Shown one piece after another: positions 1 through 7,542 of a stretch of 24,079 nucleotides of DNA. Position 1 is the stretch's first letter. Every line of letters starts with the position of its first letter. The translations under genes and the position numbers were made by a program. The notes under the pieces were generated by a model. That model was not told the origin of the DNA and searched no databases. It was given only the letters and a program-made list of their open reading frames with translations. The stretch comes from Dehalococcoidia bacterium (GTDB taxonomy: Bacteria > Chloroflexota > Dehalococcoidia > GIF9 > UBA5620), in assembly GCA_016783225.1 (NCBI GenBank), contig JADHWZ010000005.1, forward strand, positions 1 to 24,079, read 5' to 3'.

Positions 1-1
1 C

Positions 2-124
2 ATGGTCAGCATGCTGGCCGAGGACTCGGCAAACGAGACTGAAGCCACTACAAGGCTTATCGACCGCCTGGCCAAAACCCAGACCAATGCTGAATTCCTG
101 TCAACCTTATCCAAAGATACGTAG
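2..124 (+). CDS. C-terminal end of an unidentified protein (partial)
   Basis: An open frame runs in from the left edge and stops at TAG 122-124. About 40 residues are visible. They are rich in Glu, Thr and Leu and look helical (AEDSANETEATTRLIDRLAK, ending STLSKDT). There is no recognisable motif, and I cannot tell the family from this tail. The ATG at 2 and the ATG at 11 are probably internal codons, since no ribosome binding site can be seen. The next gene begins more than 500 bases downstream, so this is the last gene of its unit. Confidence 0.45.
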   Translation: MVSMLAEDSANETEATTRLIDRLAKTQTNAEFLSTLSKDT

Positions 125-188
125 CGAACTGTGTCTAGAATACCGGCTCACCTTCCCTATATCTAGAGCACCCAGCCACTCTACATGT

Positions 189-306
189 CATTCTGAGCAC
201 TTTGCCAGCCATCCGCCACCTCCCTGCCAAGCTTACCCTGAGGCATACGATATTCCTGGCGAAGCCTGTCCCGAGCTGCATAAGATTCTTCACTCCGCTC
301 AGAATG
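189..306. repeat. Degenerate palindromic repeat, CATTCTGAGC...GCTCAGAATG
   Basis: A perfect 10-base inverted pair (CATTCTGAGC at 189-198, GCTCAGAATG at 297-306) closes a stretch of about 118 bases without a convincing gene. It resembles the TGTCATTGCGAG family found elsewhere in the window, but with TTCTGAGC in place of TTGCGAG. I read it as a decayed member of a sister repeat family. Confidence 0.55.
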
Positions 307-344
307 GCCAGGGAAGAGCGCAGAATGAGGGACAGCTGTCTCCC

Positions 345-522
345 TAATCCGTGGATTCTATCAGTTACAGTCTTGCGTATAGAGTTCCACATAAAATCCC
401 TCTCCCTTGACGGGAGATTGCGCCAGAGGCGCAAAAAGGGGGGGAAGGAACCAAAAAAGGAAATTTCATTTCGATTTGCAGCAAAGCTGCAAAAGGGTGA
501 GGGTGAAACCTAAGGAAATCCC
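345..522 (+). repeat. Dispersed repeat, copy 1 (interrupted), pairs with 10446-10550
   Basis: The left part (345-417) and the right part (about 495-522, GGTGAGGGTGAAACCTAAGG) match the continuous copy at 10446-10550 with few differences. Here the two parts are separated by about 75 bases. The interruption carries two perfect 7-bp stem, 3-base loop hairpins, TTGCGCCAGAGGCGCAA (418-434) and TTGCAGCAAAGCTGCAA (476-492), with a purine-rich stretch between them. The 125-665 gap otherwise shows only a weak -10-like TATGAT (645-650) before the next gene. Confidence 0.75.
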
Positions 523-677
523 GGAGGAGGGGCAAACCAGCAGATTGCTTCGCTTGGTTCACAATGACAGGGAGCGGAAGGGCTCCGGGTTTCAGCTCAA
601 GGTGACAAGTAAACAACCCCCTATGTCTTTGCGGTATTTTATGTTATGATAACTGGCAACGTTACGTGGAGACGGCC

Positions 678-2465
678 ATGAAAGTTAGGGCTCCAGCTGC
701 AATACTAGTCTTGTTGTCTCTGGCCGTGTGCTTGATACCAACGCCAGCTGACGCAGTTAGCCTGACGCTGAACCCGTCACGCGGAACCGTCGGCACAGAA
801 GTCACCATACCTGCAATATGCACCTACGGTGAGGGTAGCTACTACGTCTACTGGGGGGACGCCGACCAGCTTCTCGCGCAGGGCGATATCGACGAGAGCT
901 GTATTTCCGTAACGTTCACCGTACCTGAGGCGGCCAGAGGCAAACACAAAGTAACCATGAAGGTAGGCAACGATTCCTTTTGGAACGAGTTCACCGTCGT
1001 GCCATCTATTAGCCTCAGCGCCGACCACGGAGCCGTAGACTCAAACCTGGCAGTTACCGGGAACGGCTTCAATAGCAGTGAGCCAGATATCACCATAACC
1101 TATGATGGCAGCCCGGCCAAGACCAGGATTGCAGCCAGCAGCAAGGGAAGCTGGCAAAGTACCCTCAAGGTGCCAGCCAGCAGTCGGGGTGACCATATTA
1201 TTGATGCTGAAGGTGCCACTCCGGCCACCGAGGTCGATGACCAGACCTTCAGGGTGACTCCTTCGCTCAGCATCACCCCAGCTTCAGGCTGGGTGGGCAC
1301 TGTGATAAGTGTAGCTGGTACCGGCTTCGACAGCAGCGAAACCAACATCACGGTAACTTATGATGGCCTGGCAGCAAAGACCGGCATCACTTCTGATACC
1401 ACAGGGTCATGGCAATCCAGCTTCTCCGTGTTCACATCGGCTAAAGGCAGCCATAAGATAGACGCCTACGGAGCGGCTACTCCCGAAGCCGATGTAGCTG
1501 AAGTCACCTTCGCGGTATCTCCGGGGATAAGGCTGGAGCTAGCCTCGGGCTTCCTTGGCGGTGCCATTCGTGCCGGTGACAGTCTCTGGGTCAGCGGTGT
1601 CGGGTTTGAAGCCAACGAAGCCGGAATTCAGGTCACTTTTGACGGCACGCTGGTCGTCAGCGGCGTCATCGCCGATGCCAGGGGGTCATGGTCAGCCCAA
1701 CTGTCAGTGCCTCCAAGCACCAGCGGCGAACACACCATCGACGCTTCAGGTAATACCACCAAGGGTCCCGATGTCGCCGACGCTACAATACTTATCTCCC
1801 CGCAAATGGAAATCAACCCTGACGCTGGAGCCGTGGGTGACGACATAGTTGTTACTGGTACTGGCTTTGGAGGCAGCCAGGCAATAACCATTACCTTCGA
1901 CGGAAGCCACGTATCCACCAACTCAACTACGGATGCCAAAGGTAGCTTCACGGCCAGCTTCAAAATCCCGAAAAGCAAGGCTGGCAGACATACCGTGACT
2001 ATTGCCGATGCCACAACGTCTGTGGTTTCCACCAGCTTCAGCGTGGAGTCGACGCCACCACCAACCCCCCAGCCCATATCTCCTGAAGCTGGCAGCAGGA
2101 CCGGTTTTGTCGGCAGAACCACCATCACCTTTGACTGGTCTGACGTTGAGGACCCCAGCGGCGTCCGCTACCTCCTCGAGATAAGCCAGAATGCTGATTT
2201 CTCCGGTACAGTGATTCGCAAGGAAGACCTGACCCAGACCCAGTACACACTGACCGAGGATGAGGCTCTAGGCAAAGGACAGTATTACTGGCGGGTGAAA
2301 GCCATTGATGGTGCTGACAATGACAGTGATTGGACAAACGGGCAACTGTTCAAGATCGGTGTCATGGAGTGGTGGGTGTTAGTGGTCTCCATCATAGGTG
2401 GCATCGGTGTAATCGCCATCATGTGGCGGGTCATATCTATCAGCCGACGAGGCAGTTGGAAATAA
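678..2465 (+). CDS. Surface protein with Ig/IPT-like repeats and a C-terminal membrane anchor
   Basis: The product is exported: a lysine/arginine N-terminus, a hydrophobic core and a probable signal peptidase site after TPADA. Five related beta-sandwich-like units of about 85 residues follow (each with a V-TGTGF or equivalent core, an ITITYDG-type strand and a KGSWQ turn), resembling IPT/TIG or Ig-like repeats. A Pro-rich linker (TPPPTPQP) leads to a fibronectin III-like domain (YLLEISQNADF, YYWRVKAIDG). A single C-terminal transmembrane helix (WWVLVVSIIGGIGVIAIMW) and a short basic tail finish the protein, so most of it should lie outside the cell. An in-frame GTG lies at 666, but GGAG at 668-671 sits correctly for the ATG at 678, so I chose ATG (595 residues). 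The role is probably adhesive or structural. The tubulin-like gene begins 88 bases downstream with its own promoter. Confidence 0.8.
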   Translation: MKVRAPAAILVLLSLAVCLIPTPADAVSLTLNPSRGTVGTEVTIPAICTYGEGSYYVYWGDADQLLAQGDIDESCISVTFTVPEAARGKHKVTMKVGNDSFWNEFTVVPSISLSADHGAVDSNLAVTGNGFNSSEPDITITYDGSPAKTRIAASSKGSWQSTLKVPASSRGDHIIDAEGATPATEVDDQTFRVTPSLSITPASGWVGTVISVAGTGFDSSETNITVTYDGLAAKTGITSDTTGSWQSSFSVFTSAKGSHKIDAYGAATPEADVAEVTFAVSPGIRLELASGFLGGAIRAGDSLWVSGVGFEANEAGIQVTFDGTLVVSGVIADARGSWSAQLSVPPSTSGEHTIDASGNTTKGPDVADATILISPQMEINPDAGAVGDDIVVTGTGFGGSQAITITFDGSHVSTNSTTDAKGSFTASFKIPKSKAGRHTVTIADATTSVVSTSFSVESTPPPTPQPISPEAGSRTGFVGRTTITFDWSDVEDPSGVRYLLEISQNADFSGTVIRKEDLTQTQYTLTEDEALGKGQYYWRVKAIDGADNDSDWTNGQLFKIGVMEWWVLVVSIIGGIGVIAIMWRVISISRRGSWK

Positions 2466-2479
2466 TCACCAAAAGAAGC

Positions 2480-2508
2480 TTGACAAACAGCATGGCATAG
2501 CTTAATAT
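2480..2508 (+). promoter_or_regulatory. Sigma70-type promoter of the first tubulin-like gene
   Basis: A consensus TTGACA (2480-2485), a 17-base spacer and TAATAT (2503-2508) lie just after the surface-protein stop codon. Transcription would begin near 2515, followed by the AGGAGG ribosome binding site at 2543-2548. Confidence 0.75.
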
Positions 2509-2553
2509 GGAACAAAACTAGGTAGTTTATAAACGGAAACCTAGGAGGTATCT

Positions 2554-3735
2554 ATGAGATTAATGGTTATTGGGCTGGGACAGTGCGGTGCCCGAATTGC
2601 CGATGAATTTGTTGTTCTGAATAAGCGGGCAAAGGCACAGTGGGGCATCAACATAGTCACCGGAACCTACGCCGTGAACACTGACCAGACCGACCTCACT
2701 GGCTTGTCTCACATCGGTAGCGACTACATGCACCGCATTCTCATTGGCGGGCGTAAGACGTGGGGACATGGTGTCGGCAAGGTGAACGAGATGGGTGCCG
2801 AATTGGCGAGAGAAGATGGCGACAAAGTAATCGATGCTGTGAGGACCTCGGCCAATTTCTACCAGACGCACGCCTTCCTGCTCATCGCTGGAGGAGCCGG
2901 CGGCACCGGCTCCGGGGCCATATCAATAATTGCCCAGATGCTCAAAGAGCGCTACCTGGGCAAGCCGGTTTATGCCCTCATCGTTCTGCCCTTCGAGCAC
3001 GAGGAGATGGCTGAGCTGAGAAGCGTCTATAACACGGCGACCTGTCTGAAGTCCATCCACTCGGTAGCTGACAGTGTTTTCCTGGCTGATAATCAGCGGT
3101 ATGTGAGGAAAGACGCCAGCCTGGCGATGAATTTACAGAGAATTAACGAGACAATCGCTGAGCCCTGGTACGACCTGATGTGTGCCGGTGAGATAACCAG
3201 ATACAAGCACGTTGGCGCCAAGACATTGGATGCCGGCGACATTATGCAGTCCCTCGACGGCTGGACAGCCATCGGTGTTGGCAGAGCCGGCATACCGCAC
3301 GGCTTCCGTTTCCCCTGGCAAATGGGCAAAGTCAACTACAAGGAGAAGGGCGACGAAGCTCTAAGGGCCATGCAGGCCATGGACGCTGCCGTGAGCGAGC
3401 TTTCCATTAGCTGCGGCGCCGAGGATGCAGGTAGAGCCCTTTACCTCCTGTCAGCCCCGGCCAGGGACATGACTATGGATATCGCCAAGGGACTGGGTGA
3501 CTACCTCAGAGAACTGGCAGAAAACGCCGTAATCAGGGCGGGTGACTTCCCCAGAGGGGGAGCCACTATCGACGTCACCATCATATTGTCGCAGTTGGCC
3601 TTCGTTCAGAAGGTTAGGGACTACTACGACCGGGCTTCAGCCTTCGCCCAGACCCAGAAGGAGCGGATAAGGGAGACCTCTGGCCGACTGCGCGACATGG
3701 AGGACGCAGCCAAAGGCTTGCCCAGCTTGATTTAG
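2554..3735 (+). CDS. FtsZ/tubulin-superfamily GTPase, paralogue 1
   Basis: This 393-residue protein has the tubulin/FtsZ fold signatures: a nucleotide-binding start (MRLMVIGLGQCG), the G-box GGAGGTGSGA at residues 113-122, and a T7-like loop TLDAGD (224-229) that keeps both acidic residues of the FtsZ NxDxxD catalytic motif with Thr in place of Asn. The match to canonical FtsZ is otherwise distant, and there is no C-terminal FtsA/SepF-binding peptide; the chain ends in a charged helix and GLPSLI. It is probably a polymer-forming GTPase with a task other than, or in addition to, division. The AGGAGG site 5 bases before the ATG fixes the start. A paralogue of similar length and near-parallel sequence lies at 14757-15893. 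Archaeal CetZ and other FtsZ-like families are possible relatives, but I cannot assign the subfamily from sequence alone. Confidence 0.85.
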   Translation: MRLMVIGLGQCGARIADEFVVLNKRAKAQWGINIVTGTYAVNTDQTDLTGLSHIGSDYMHRILIGGRKTWGHGVGKVNEMGAELAREDGDKVIDAVRTSANFYQTHAFLLIAGGAGGTGSGAISIIAQMLKERYLGKPVYALIVLPFEHEEMAELRSVYNTATCLKSIHSVADSVFLADNQRYVRKDASLAMNLQRINETIAEPWYDLMCAGEITRYKHVGAKTLDAGDIMQSLDGWTAIGVGRAGIPHGFRFPWQMGKVNYKEKGDEALRAMQAMDAAVSELSISCGAEDAGRALYLLSAPARDMTMDIAKGLGDYLRELAENAVIRAGDFPRGGATIDVTIILSQLAFVQKVRDYYDRASAFAQTQKERIRETSGRLRDMEDAAKGLPSLI

Positions 3736-3772
3736 CCATCCCAAGCCATCTCTTTTGGGAAATCTGGCATTA

Positions 3773-3806
3773 GGGGAGGAGACGTGGTTTCCTCCCCTTC
3801 TTTTTT
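3773..3806 (+). terminator. Rho-independent terminator of the first tubulin-like gene
   Basis: GGGGAGGA and TCCTCCCC form a perfect 8-bp stem around a 9-base loop, followed by TTCTTTTTT. It lies 37 bases after the stop codon. The opposing terminase gene ends at 3827, so this also separates the two convergent genes. Confidence 0.85.
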
Positions 3807-3826
3807 GTCCTCGTCTTGAGTCGGGC

Positions 3827-5197
3827 CTACAAGCCAAGCAACTGCCCTTTTGCCTTTCGTGGCGCATATTTGGCAGCAGCCTGGACAACCAGGGCGAGGC
3901 TGGTCAGGTAGTCGTCGTGGCCGTCCACGGGGTCGACAAAGAAGTTCAGCGTCTGGTTGGGTCTGAAGACCTGCTTGGCCTTCTCAAGCTCAAACATCAG
4001 CTCTCTGTAGTCCTGAGAGCCGTCCTGCTTGTAGAGCTTCAACCTGCCTGAGTTGATAGCAGCCAGCAGGTCAAAGCCTGCTTCTGACTTGGTCTTCTGG
4101 GTAAATTTGAACGGGACGACTTTGCTGCCCAAGGCGCTACGTAAGAAGCCAGTGATGGGCTCGCCGATGCCGGTCGCATCGGTGACGATTCGGCTACAAT
4201 GCCAGACATTCTTGAGTATGTCCATCATCTGGGGATAGAGCTCGGCGTGCTTCTTCCCCACCCAGGCGTAATGCTCCACGACATGTATGATTGGTTCTTT
4301 GGTCACACAGTCGGCGGTTGGCAATACAACCTCCGCAACGGTGATGACTGTGGCGTCTCTGCCGGGACGGGTCAGGACTTCATCCTCGAGTTGCTCCGCC
4401 TCGCCGGCAAAATCAATGCCGGCGACTGAGATTCTGCCAGGCTGTGATCGGTGAAGCCTGGCGTGGCTGCCGAGCATCTGGGCTATCTGTTGGCTGGTCA
4501 GGAATCCACCTCCACCACGGATTGGCAACAGTGCGTATTGGGTTCTGAACAACGGATGGTCATCGCCCAGCCTATCGCGCTCGCCCTCGACAAAGGCCTT
4601 GTAGTATGGGCTGTATTTACCGACTTCCTGCCAATCAAATCTGAAGTGACGCTTAACCCCGTCCTTCTTTTCCAGCTCCAGGTTGGTCTGCTTGATTTCT
4701 TCAAGCAAGGTGCCGTCGTCCCACGTTGTGCCGTAGTGGACGGTGGTCACATTTGAGGCTGAGGCCATAGGCCTGAACTCCTTGGTGTACTTGTCTTTAG
4801 CCACGTCCTGAGATTCATCTATCTCGAGCAAGATATCGGCTGTGTGGCCTACCACTGAAGCTGATTCATCGGCGGAAAGGAATATCTGTCTGGCGTTCCC
4901 AAGCCTGAGCATGTAGCCTGCCTCGGTGAACCAGATTCCGGCGAAACCAAAACCATCCAGCCTTTCCTTTAGCCTGTTCATGGAAATGATGGTTTGAGGC
5001 TTGAACGTTGGAGAGCACTTGACAGCATTGCCGCCGGCGGACATGTACATCGTCAACAGCAACACTTCCAGATGCGCCGACAGCTCGTTCTTGCCGCCCT
5101 GGCGGGCGATTTCAACTGAGAAGGTCAAGCCCAGATTGGCTTGAATGCTCTTAATGATTGCGACAGCTACTTCTGCCTGATAAGGTCGTAGTTTCAT
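3827..5197 (-). CDS. Phage-type terminase large subunit (TerL), orphan
   Basis: Terminase large subunits are two-domain motors that pump DNA into capsids and cut it. Here the N-terminal ATPase shows a variant Walker A (ARQGGKNE, residues 31-38), a Walker B (ILLEIDE, 122-128) and a coupling motif (GTTWDD, 156-161). The C-terminal RNase H-like nuclease shows the three expected acidic sites: D262 (AGIDFAG), D340 (IVTDATGIGEP) and D428/D429 (GHDDYLTSLAL). All catalytic positions are present at 456 residues, so the gene looks intact rather than decayed. The ATG at 5197 has no clear Shine-Dalgarno sequence. No portal, capsid, tail or integrase gene is present nearby. It could be a prophage remnant, a satellite element or a domesticated enzyme. 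Family confidence is high; the present role is unknown. Confidence 0.88.
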   Translation of the reverse strand: MKLRPYQAEVAVAIIKSIQANLGLTFSVEIARQGGKNELSAHLEVLLLTMYMSAGGNAVKCSPTFKPQTIISMNRLKERLDGFGFAGIWFTEAGYMLRLGNARQIFLSADESASVVGHTADILLEIDESQDVAKDKYTKEFRPMASASNVTTVHYGTTWDDGTLLEEIKQTNLELEKKDGVKRHFRFDWQEVGKYSPYYKAFVEGERDRLGDDHPLFRTQYALLPIRGGGGFLTSQQIAQMLGSHARLHRSQPGRISVAGIDFAGEAEQLEDEVLTRPGRDATVITVAEVVLPTADCVTKEPIIHVVEHYAWVGKKHAELYPQMMDILKNVWHCSRIVTDATGIGEPITGFLRSALGSKVVPFKFTQKTKSEAGFDLLAAINSGRLKLYKQDGSQDYRELMFELEKAKQVFRPNQTLNFFVDPVDGHDDYLTSLALVVQAAAKYAPRKAKGQLLGL

Positions 5198-5272
5198 GTC
5201 AAAAAATCAAGGAGCGAAATGTGCCAACTAATGTAGCCACGACCCTCTAGTGTCGAGAACATGCCCTGGGTA

Positions 5273-5353
5273 GATTGGAGCATCAGCTCCAATCACGCCT
5301 AGAGCCGCTGCTCTACGCTACCCGTGTCATTGCGAGCAAAGCGCGGCAATCTC
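5273..5353. repeat. Palindromic repeat cluster between TerL and the membrane protein
   Basis: A perfect hairpin (GATTGGAGC, loop ATCA, GCTCCAATC; 5273-5294) is followed by AGAGC/GCTCT and by a TGTCATTGCGAG...GCAATCTC unit (5325-5353), a member of the repeat family also seen at 17925, 20961, 21753, 22084 and 22225. A similar stem (GCTGGAGC...GCTCTAGC) lies at 20868-20887, so the two repeat modules travel together. Confidence 0.7.
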
Positions 5354-5425
5354 ATAGCCTCGTCAAAGAAGTAGCCTTCCTCATATAATGAACTACTTTG
5401 CTCTGGCATATGGTAGAATCTAATC

Positions 5426-5992
5426 ATGAAGAATGGCGATAAAAATCCGGGCCTTAGTCTATGGGAATTGTGGAAAGATACTCTAGCGTTATCAGCTGCC
5501 ATATTGACATTCTTCGCTGTTCTTGACGTCGCGCTCGCGTACTTCTGCGGTTATGAGCACCACGTCCAAAGCGTTGTAAGCCAACTTGGACTTTGGTTGC
5601 CACTTTCCATCTTTGCTCCCATCGCCGTACTATTTGTTTCGGCCTGTGTGGCTCAGCGCCTGGCCATCAGGTGTACCGAGCGCCGAAGGCGCAAGGTTGG
5701 ACTAGTACTGGCCATAGTAGCGTTCCTTGGCACCGTCATTTGGGTAATTGCTATGGAGAAATGGAGCCCGCAGGGTATGTGGATGTGGATCATCGCTCTG
5801 GTACTGCTCGTTCTTGTTTCAGCTGGATGGAGCATGTTTTTGCAGAGGCAGCGAGAAGAGCGGCCAAGCAAGGCGCAAGAGAGAGACGAAGTGCCAAGTA
5901 CCCCAAAACGCCAAAGAGCGAAGATAACAGACCTTGCTGCGCTACTTGTTCTATTGCTTACCATTGCTCTAACCAGAAAAAAGCCCAAGTGA
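5426..5992 (+). CDS. Small multi-pass membrane protein of unknown function
   Basis: The 188-residue product has about five hydrophobic segments: near residues 17-37, 55-78, 90-110, 118-137 and 168-183. A basic cluster after the second (RCTERRRRK) and a long charged cytoplasmic-like loop (QRQREERPSKAQERDEV) separate them. I recognise no family. The gene lies on the strand opposite to the flanking terminase-related genes and splits them. There is no Shine-Dalgarno sequence before the ATG. TAGAAT at 5414-5419 would place transcription start at or very near the ATG, so the message may be leaderless, and TATAAT at 5384-5389 is an alternative -10. The hydrophobic pattern is too regular for a chance frame, but the function is unknown. 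Confidence 0.65.
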   Translation: MKNGDKNPGLSLWELWKDTLALSAAILTFFAVLDVALAYFCGYEHHVQSVVSQLGLWLPLSIFAPIAVLFVSACVAQRLAIRCTERRRRKVGLVLAIVAFLGTVIWVIAMEKWSPQGMWMWIIALVLLVLVSAGWSMFLQRQREERPSKAQERDEVPSTPKRQRAKITDLAALLVLLLTIALTRKKPK

Positions 5993-6021
5993 CGATTGCC
6001 GCCAGTGAGACAGAAATCCCC

Positions 6022-6348
6022 TCATTTGATCAGCGCCTTTATCCCCAAAGGTAGGGCTATCTCAGTCAATACCTTAGCGATGGCTTCCTTGAGTGATTTC
6101 CTTTGCTCTTTGCTGATGTTGTAGCGGGTCTTCACCAGCTTAGCGATGGTGTTAGCCACCTTCAGGTGAAGGTCGAATCTCTCCGGCTCTGTCACCATAA
6201 GTTCCCTGAGCTTGACACGAAGTACAGCGATTTCCTCGTCCAAACCCTCTATACTCCTGGCTTCCTCGAGCTCCAGCCTCTCAGCTTCGTCAAGAGCCTG
6301 ACCGTAGAACCCGTGCTTTTCGGCTTTTGCGGCGTCCTTTCTTGTCAT
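6022..6348 (-). CDS. Small helical protein, possible terminase small-subunit-like partner
   Basis: The 108-residue product is highly charged and helical throughout (EAERLELEEARSIEGLDEEI, AVLRVKLRELM, KEQRKSLKEAIAKVL). The frame is open as far as 6411, but the ATG at 6348 fits better: it overlaps the end of the preceding 49-residue gene out of frame, a common sign of translational coupling, and the sequence beyond it is covered by that gene. The size, charge and position upstream of TerL on the same strand suggest a terminase small-subunit-like or DNA-binding role. This is context-based inference; I see no diagnostic helix-turn-helix. About 825 bases holding an opposite-strand gene separate it from TerL. 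Confidence 0.6.
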   Translation of the reverse strand: MTRKDAAKAEKHGFYGQALDEAERLELEEARSIEGLDEEIAVLRVKLRELMVTEPERFDLHLKVANTIAKLVKTRYNISKEQRKSLKEAIAKVLTEIALPLGIKALIK

Positions 6349-6439
6349 TCTGTTTCGCCTTGATAAGCCCATAGACGAGGACATGGGCAGCCAAGTCATA
6401 CCTTTCGGCATCCAAGGCTATTTTCAACAGTTTCGCCAT
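6290..6439 (-). CDS. 49-residue small protein upstream of the putative terminase partner
   Basis: ATG 6437-6439 opens a short frame ending at TGA 6290-6292. The product begins MAKLLKIALDAERYDLAAHV, continues LVYGLIKAK and has a very basic tail (KKGRRKSRKARV). A promoter-like TTGCTA-N17-TAAAAT lies immediately upstream, placing transcription start within a few bases of the ATG. The last 59 bases overlap the next gene in another reading frame. The amphipathic N-terminal helix and basic tail suggest nucleic-acid or partner binding. The function is unknown. The overlap and promoter fit are the main reasons for calling it real. Confidence 0.55.
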   Translation of the reverse strand: MAKLLKIALDAERYDLAAHVLVYGLIKAKQNDKKGRRKSRKARVLRSGS

Positions 6440-6450
6440 ATTCGGGTATC

Positions 6451-6479
6451 ATTTTAGCACGAACGTTCTACCATAGCAA
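6451..6479 (-). promoter_or_regulatory. Promoter of the terminase-associated small genes
   Basis: Read on the minus strand: TTGCTA (6479-6474), a 17-base spacer, TAAAAT (6456-6451). The predicted start lies about 5 bases before the ATG at 6439 with no Shine-Dalgarno sequence between, so the transcript would be nearly leaderless. Confidence 0.55.
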
Positions 6480-6525
6480 GGCGATTTTGTCACCCCGGGC
6501 CATGAGTGGTGAAGTCGTGGTATCG

Positions 6526-7542
6526 CTAGAATGCAATCTGCAGAAGTGAAGCGATAAGCCAGCCGAGGATACCGCAGGCCGGGAAAGTAAGTATCCAGGT
6601 CAAGACAATGCTTCGCGCTATCCCCCAGCGCACTGCCGAAAGGCGTCTTGTGGCACCTACTCCCATAACTGAAGAGCTCATACAGTGTGTGGTGCTTACT
6701 GGAATACCAAAATGTGAGGCGACCTCGATAACAGTAGCCGCTGCCGCCGTCGCCGCAAATCCATGGACGGGGCGCAAAGTAGTCATCCTCAATCCCAGTG
6801 TCCGGATGACTCGCCACCCACCGATGGCGGTGCCAAAGCTAATCGAGGCTGCCGCGATGACTATTATCCACCACGTGTCAGGGTCCAACAAGGAGAGACG
6901 GTCCCACAGACTACTATCTTGATAAAAAGCCACTAGCGCCATAGTGATTAGGCCGATAGGCATCTGCCCATCGTTCTTGCCGTGGCTGTAGGCCATGAAA
7001 GCTGCGGACAGGATCTGGAGGTTTCCAAAGGTACTCTGCACTGCCTCAGGAGCACTCCTTCGGAAAAGCCACATTATGACAACCATTACCAGAAAACCGC
7101 CGCCAAAACCCACTAATGGGGCAATGCCAACTGCAGAAATCACCTTGGTCAGAACCCCCCAAACGATGGCCCCACTTCCAGAGATGGCAATTCCAGCCCC
7201 CACCAGCCCAGCCACCAATCCATGGGTCAAGCTTATGGGCATGCCATAGCGAGTCGCTACAACCGCCCAGATAACAATCGCTCCGGCTCCGGCGATTATA
7301 GTGGTCAGGGTTAAGGCGTCGGAGGCAACAATCCCCTTACCGATGGTCATGGCTACTGCGGTACCTGTGGCCGCCCCAGCGAAATTACAGAAGGCTGCCA
7401 TGATGATGGCAGCCCGTGGGGAAAGGGTGCGAGTCCCAATTACCGTAGCAATCGCATTGGCGGCATCGTTAAAGCCATTGGCAACGCCGAAGCCGATGGC
7501 CACCGTGATTACCAGAACTAACAGAGCCAGGGATTCAGGCAT
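6526..7542 (-). CDS. pit: PiT-family inorganic phosphate transporter
   Basis: This is a cation-coupled phosphate permease of the inner membrane. The PiT signature appears in both inverted halves: GFGVANGFNDAANAIATVIG near residue 17, and HGKNDGQMPIG plus the second-half GIPVSTTHCMSSSVMGVG. About ten hydrophobic helices are visible, and 338 residues is usual for bacterial and archaeal short PiT proteins. The start overlaps the end of the upstream DUF47 gene by 8 bases, so the two are transcribed and probably translated together. A DUF47/PiT pair is a well-known arrangement in which the PhoU-like protein is thought to control the transporter. A sulphate- or other anion-transporting PiT variant is possible but less likely. 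Confidence 0.92.
   Translation of the reverse strand: MPESLALLVLVITVAIGFGVANGFNDAANAIATVIGTRTLSPRAAIIMAAFCNFAGAATGTAVAMTIGKGIVASDALTLTTIIAGAGAIVIWAVVATRYGMPISLTHGLVAGLVGAGIAISGSGAIVWGVLTKVISAVGIAPLVGFGGGFLVMVVIMWLFRRSAPEAVQSTFGNLQILSAAFMAYSHGKNDGQMPIGLITMALVAFYQDSSLWDRLSLLDPDTWWIIVIAAASISFGTAIGGWRVIRTLGLRMTTLRPVHGFAATAAAATVIEVASHFGIPVSTTHCMSSSVMGVGATRRLSAVRWGIARSIVLTWILTFPACGILGWLIASLLQIAF

Noticed and set aside
87..649. Overlapping short frames in the 125-665 gap
   Set aside because: They translate repeat sequence and hairpins, with no ribosome binding site or protein-like pattern.
1628..2128. 166-residue minus-strand frame opposite the surface protein
   Set aside because: Low-complexity Val/Leu/Pro composition mirrors the repeats of the plus-strand gene, which has a signal peptide, domains and a ribosome binding site.
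3827..6439. Prophage
   Set aside because: Only terminase-type genes are present; there is no integrase, portal, capsid, tail or lysis gene, and no attachment repeats were seen.
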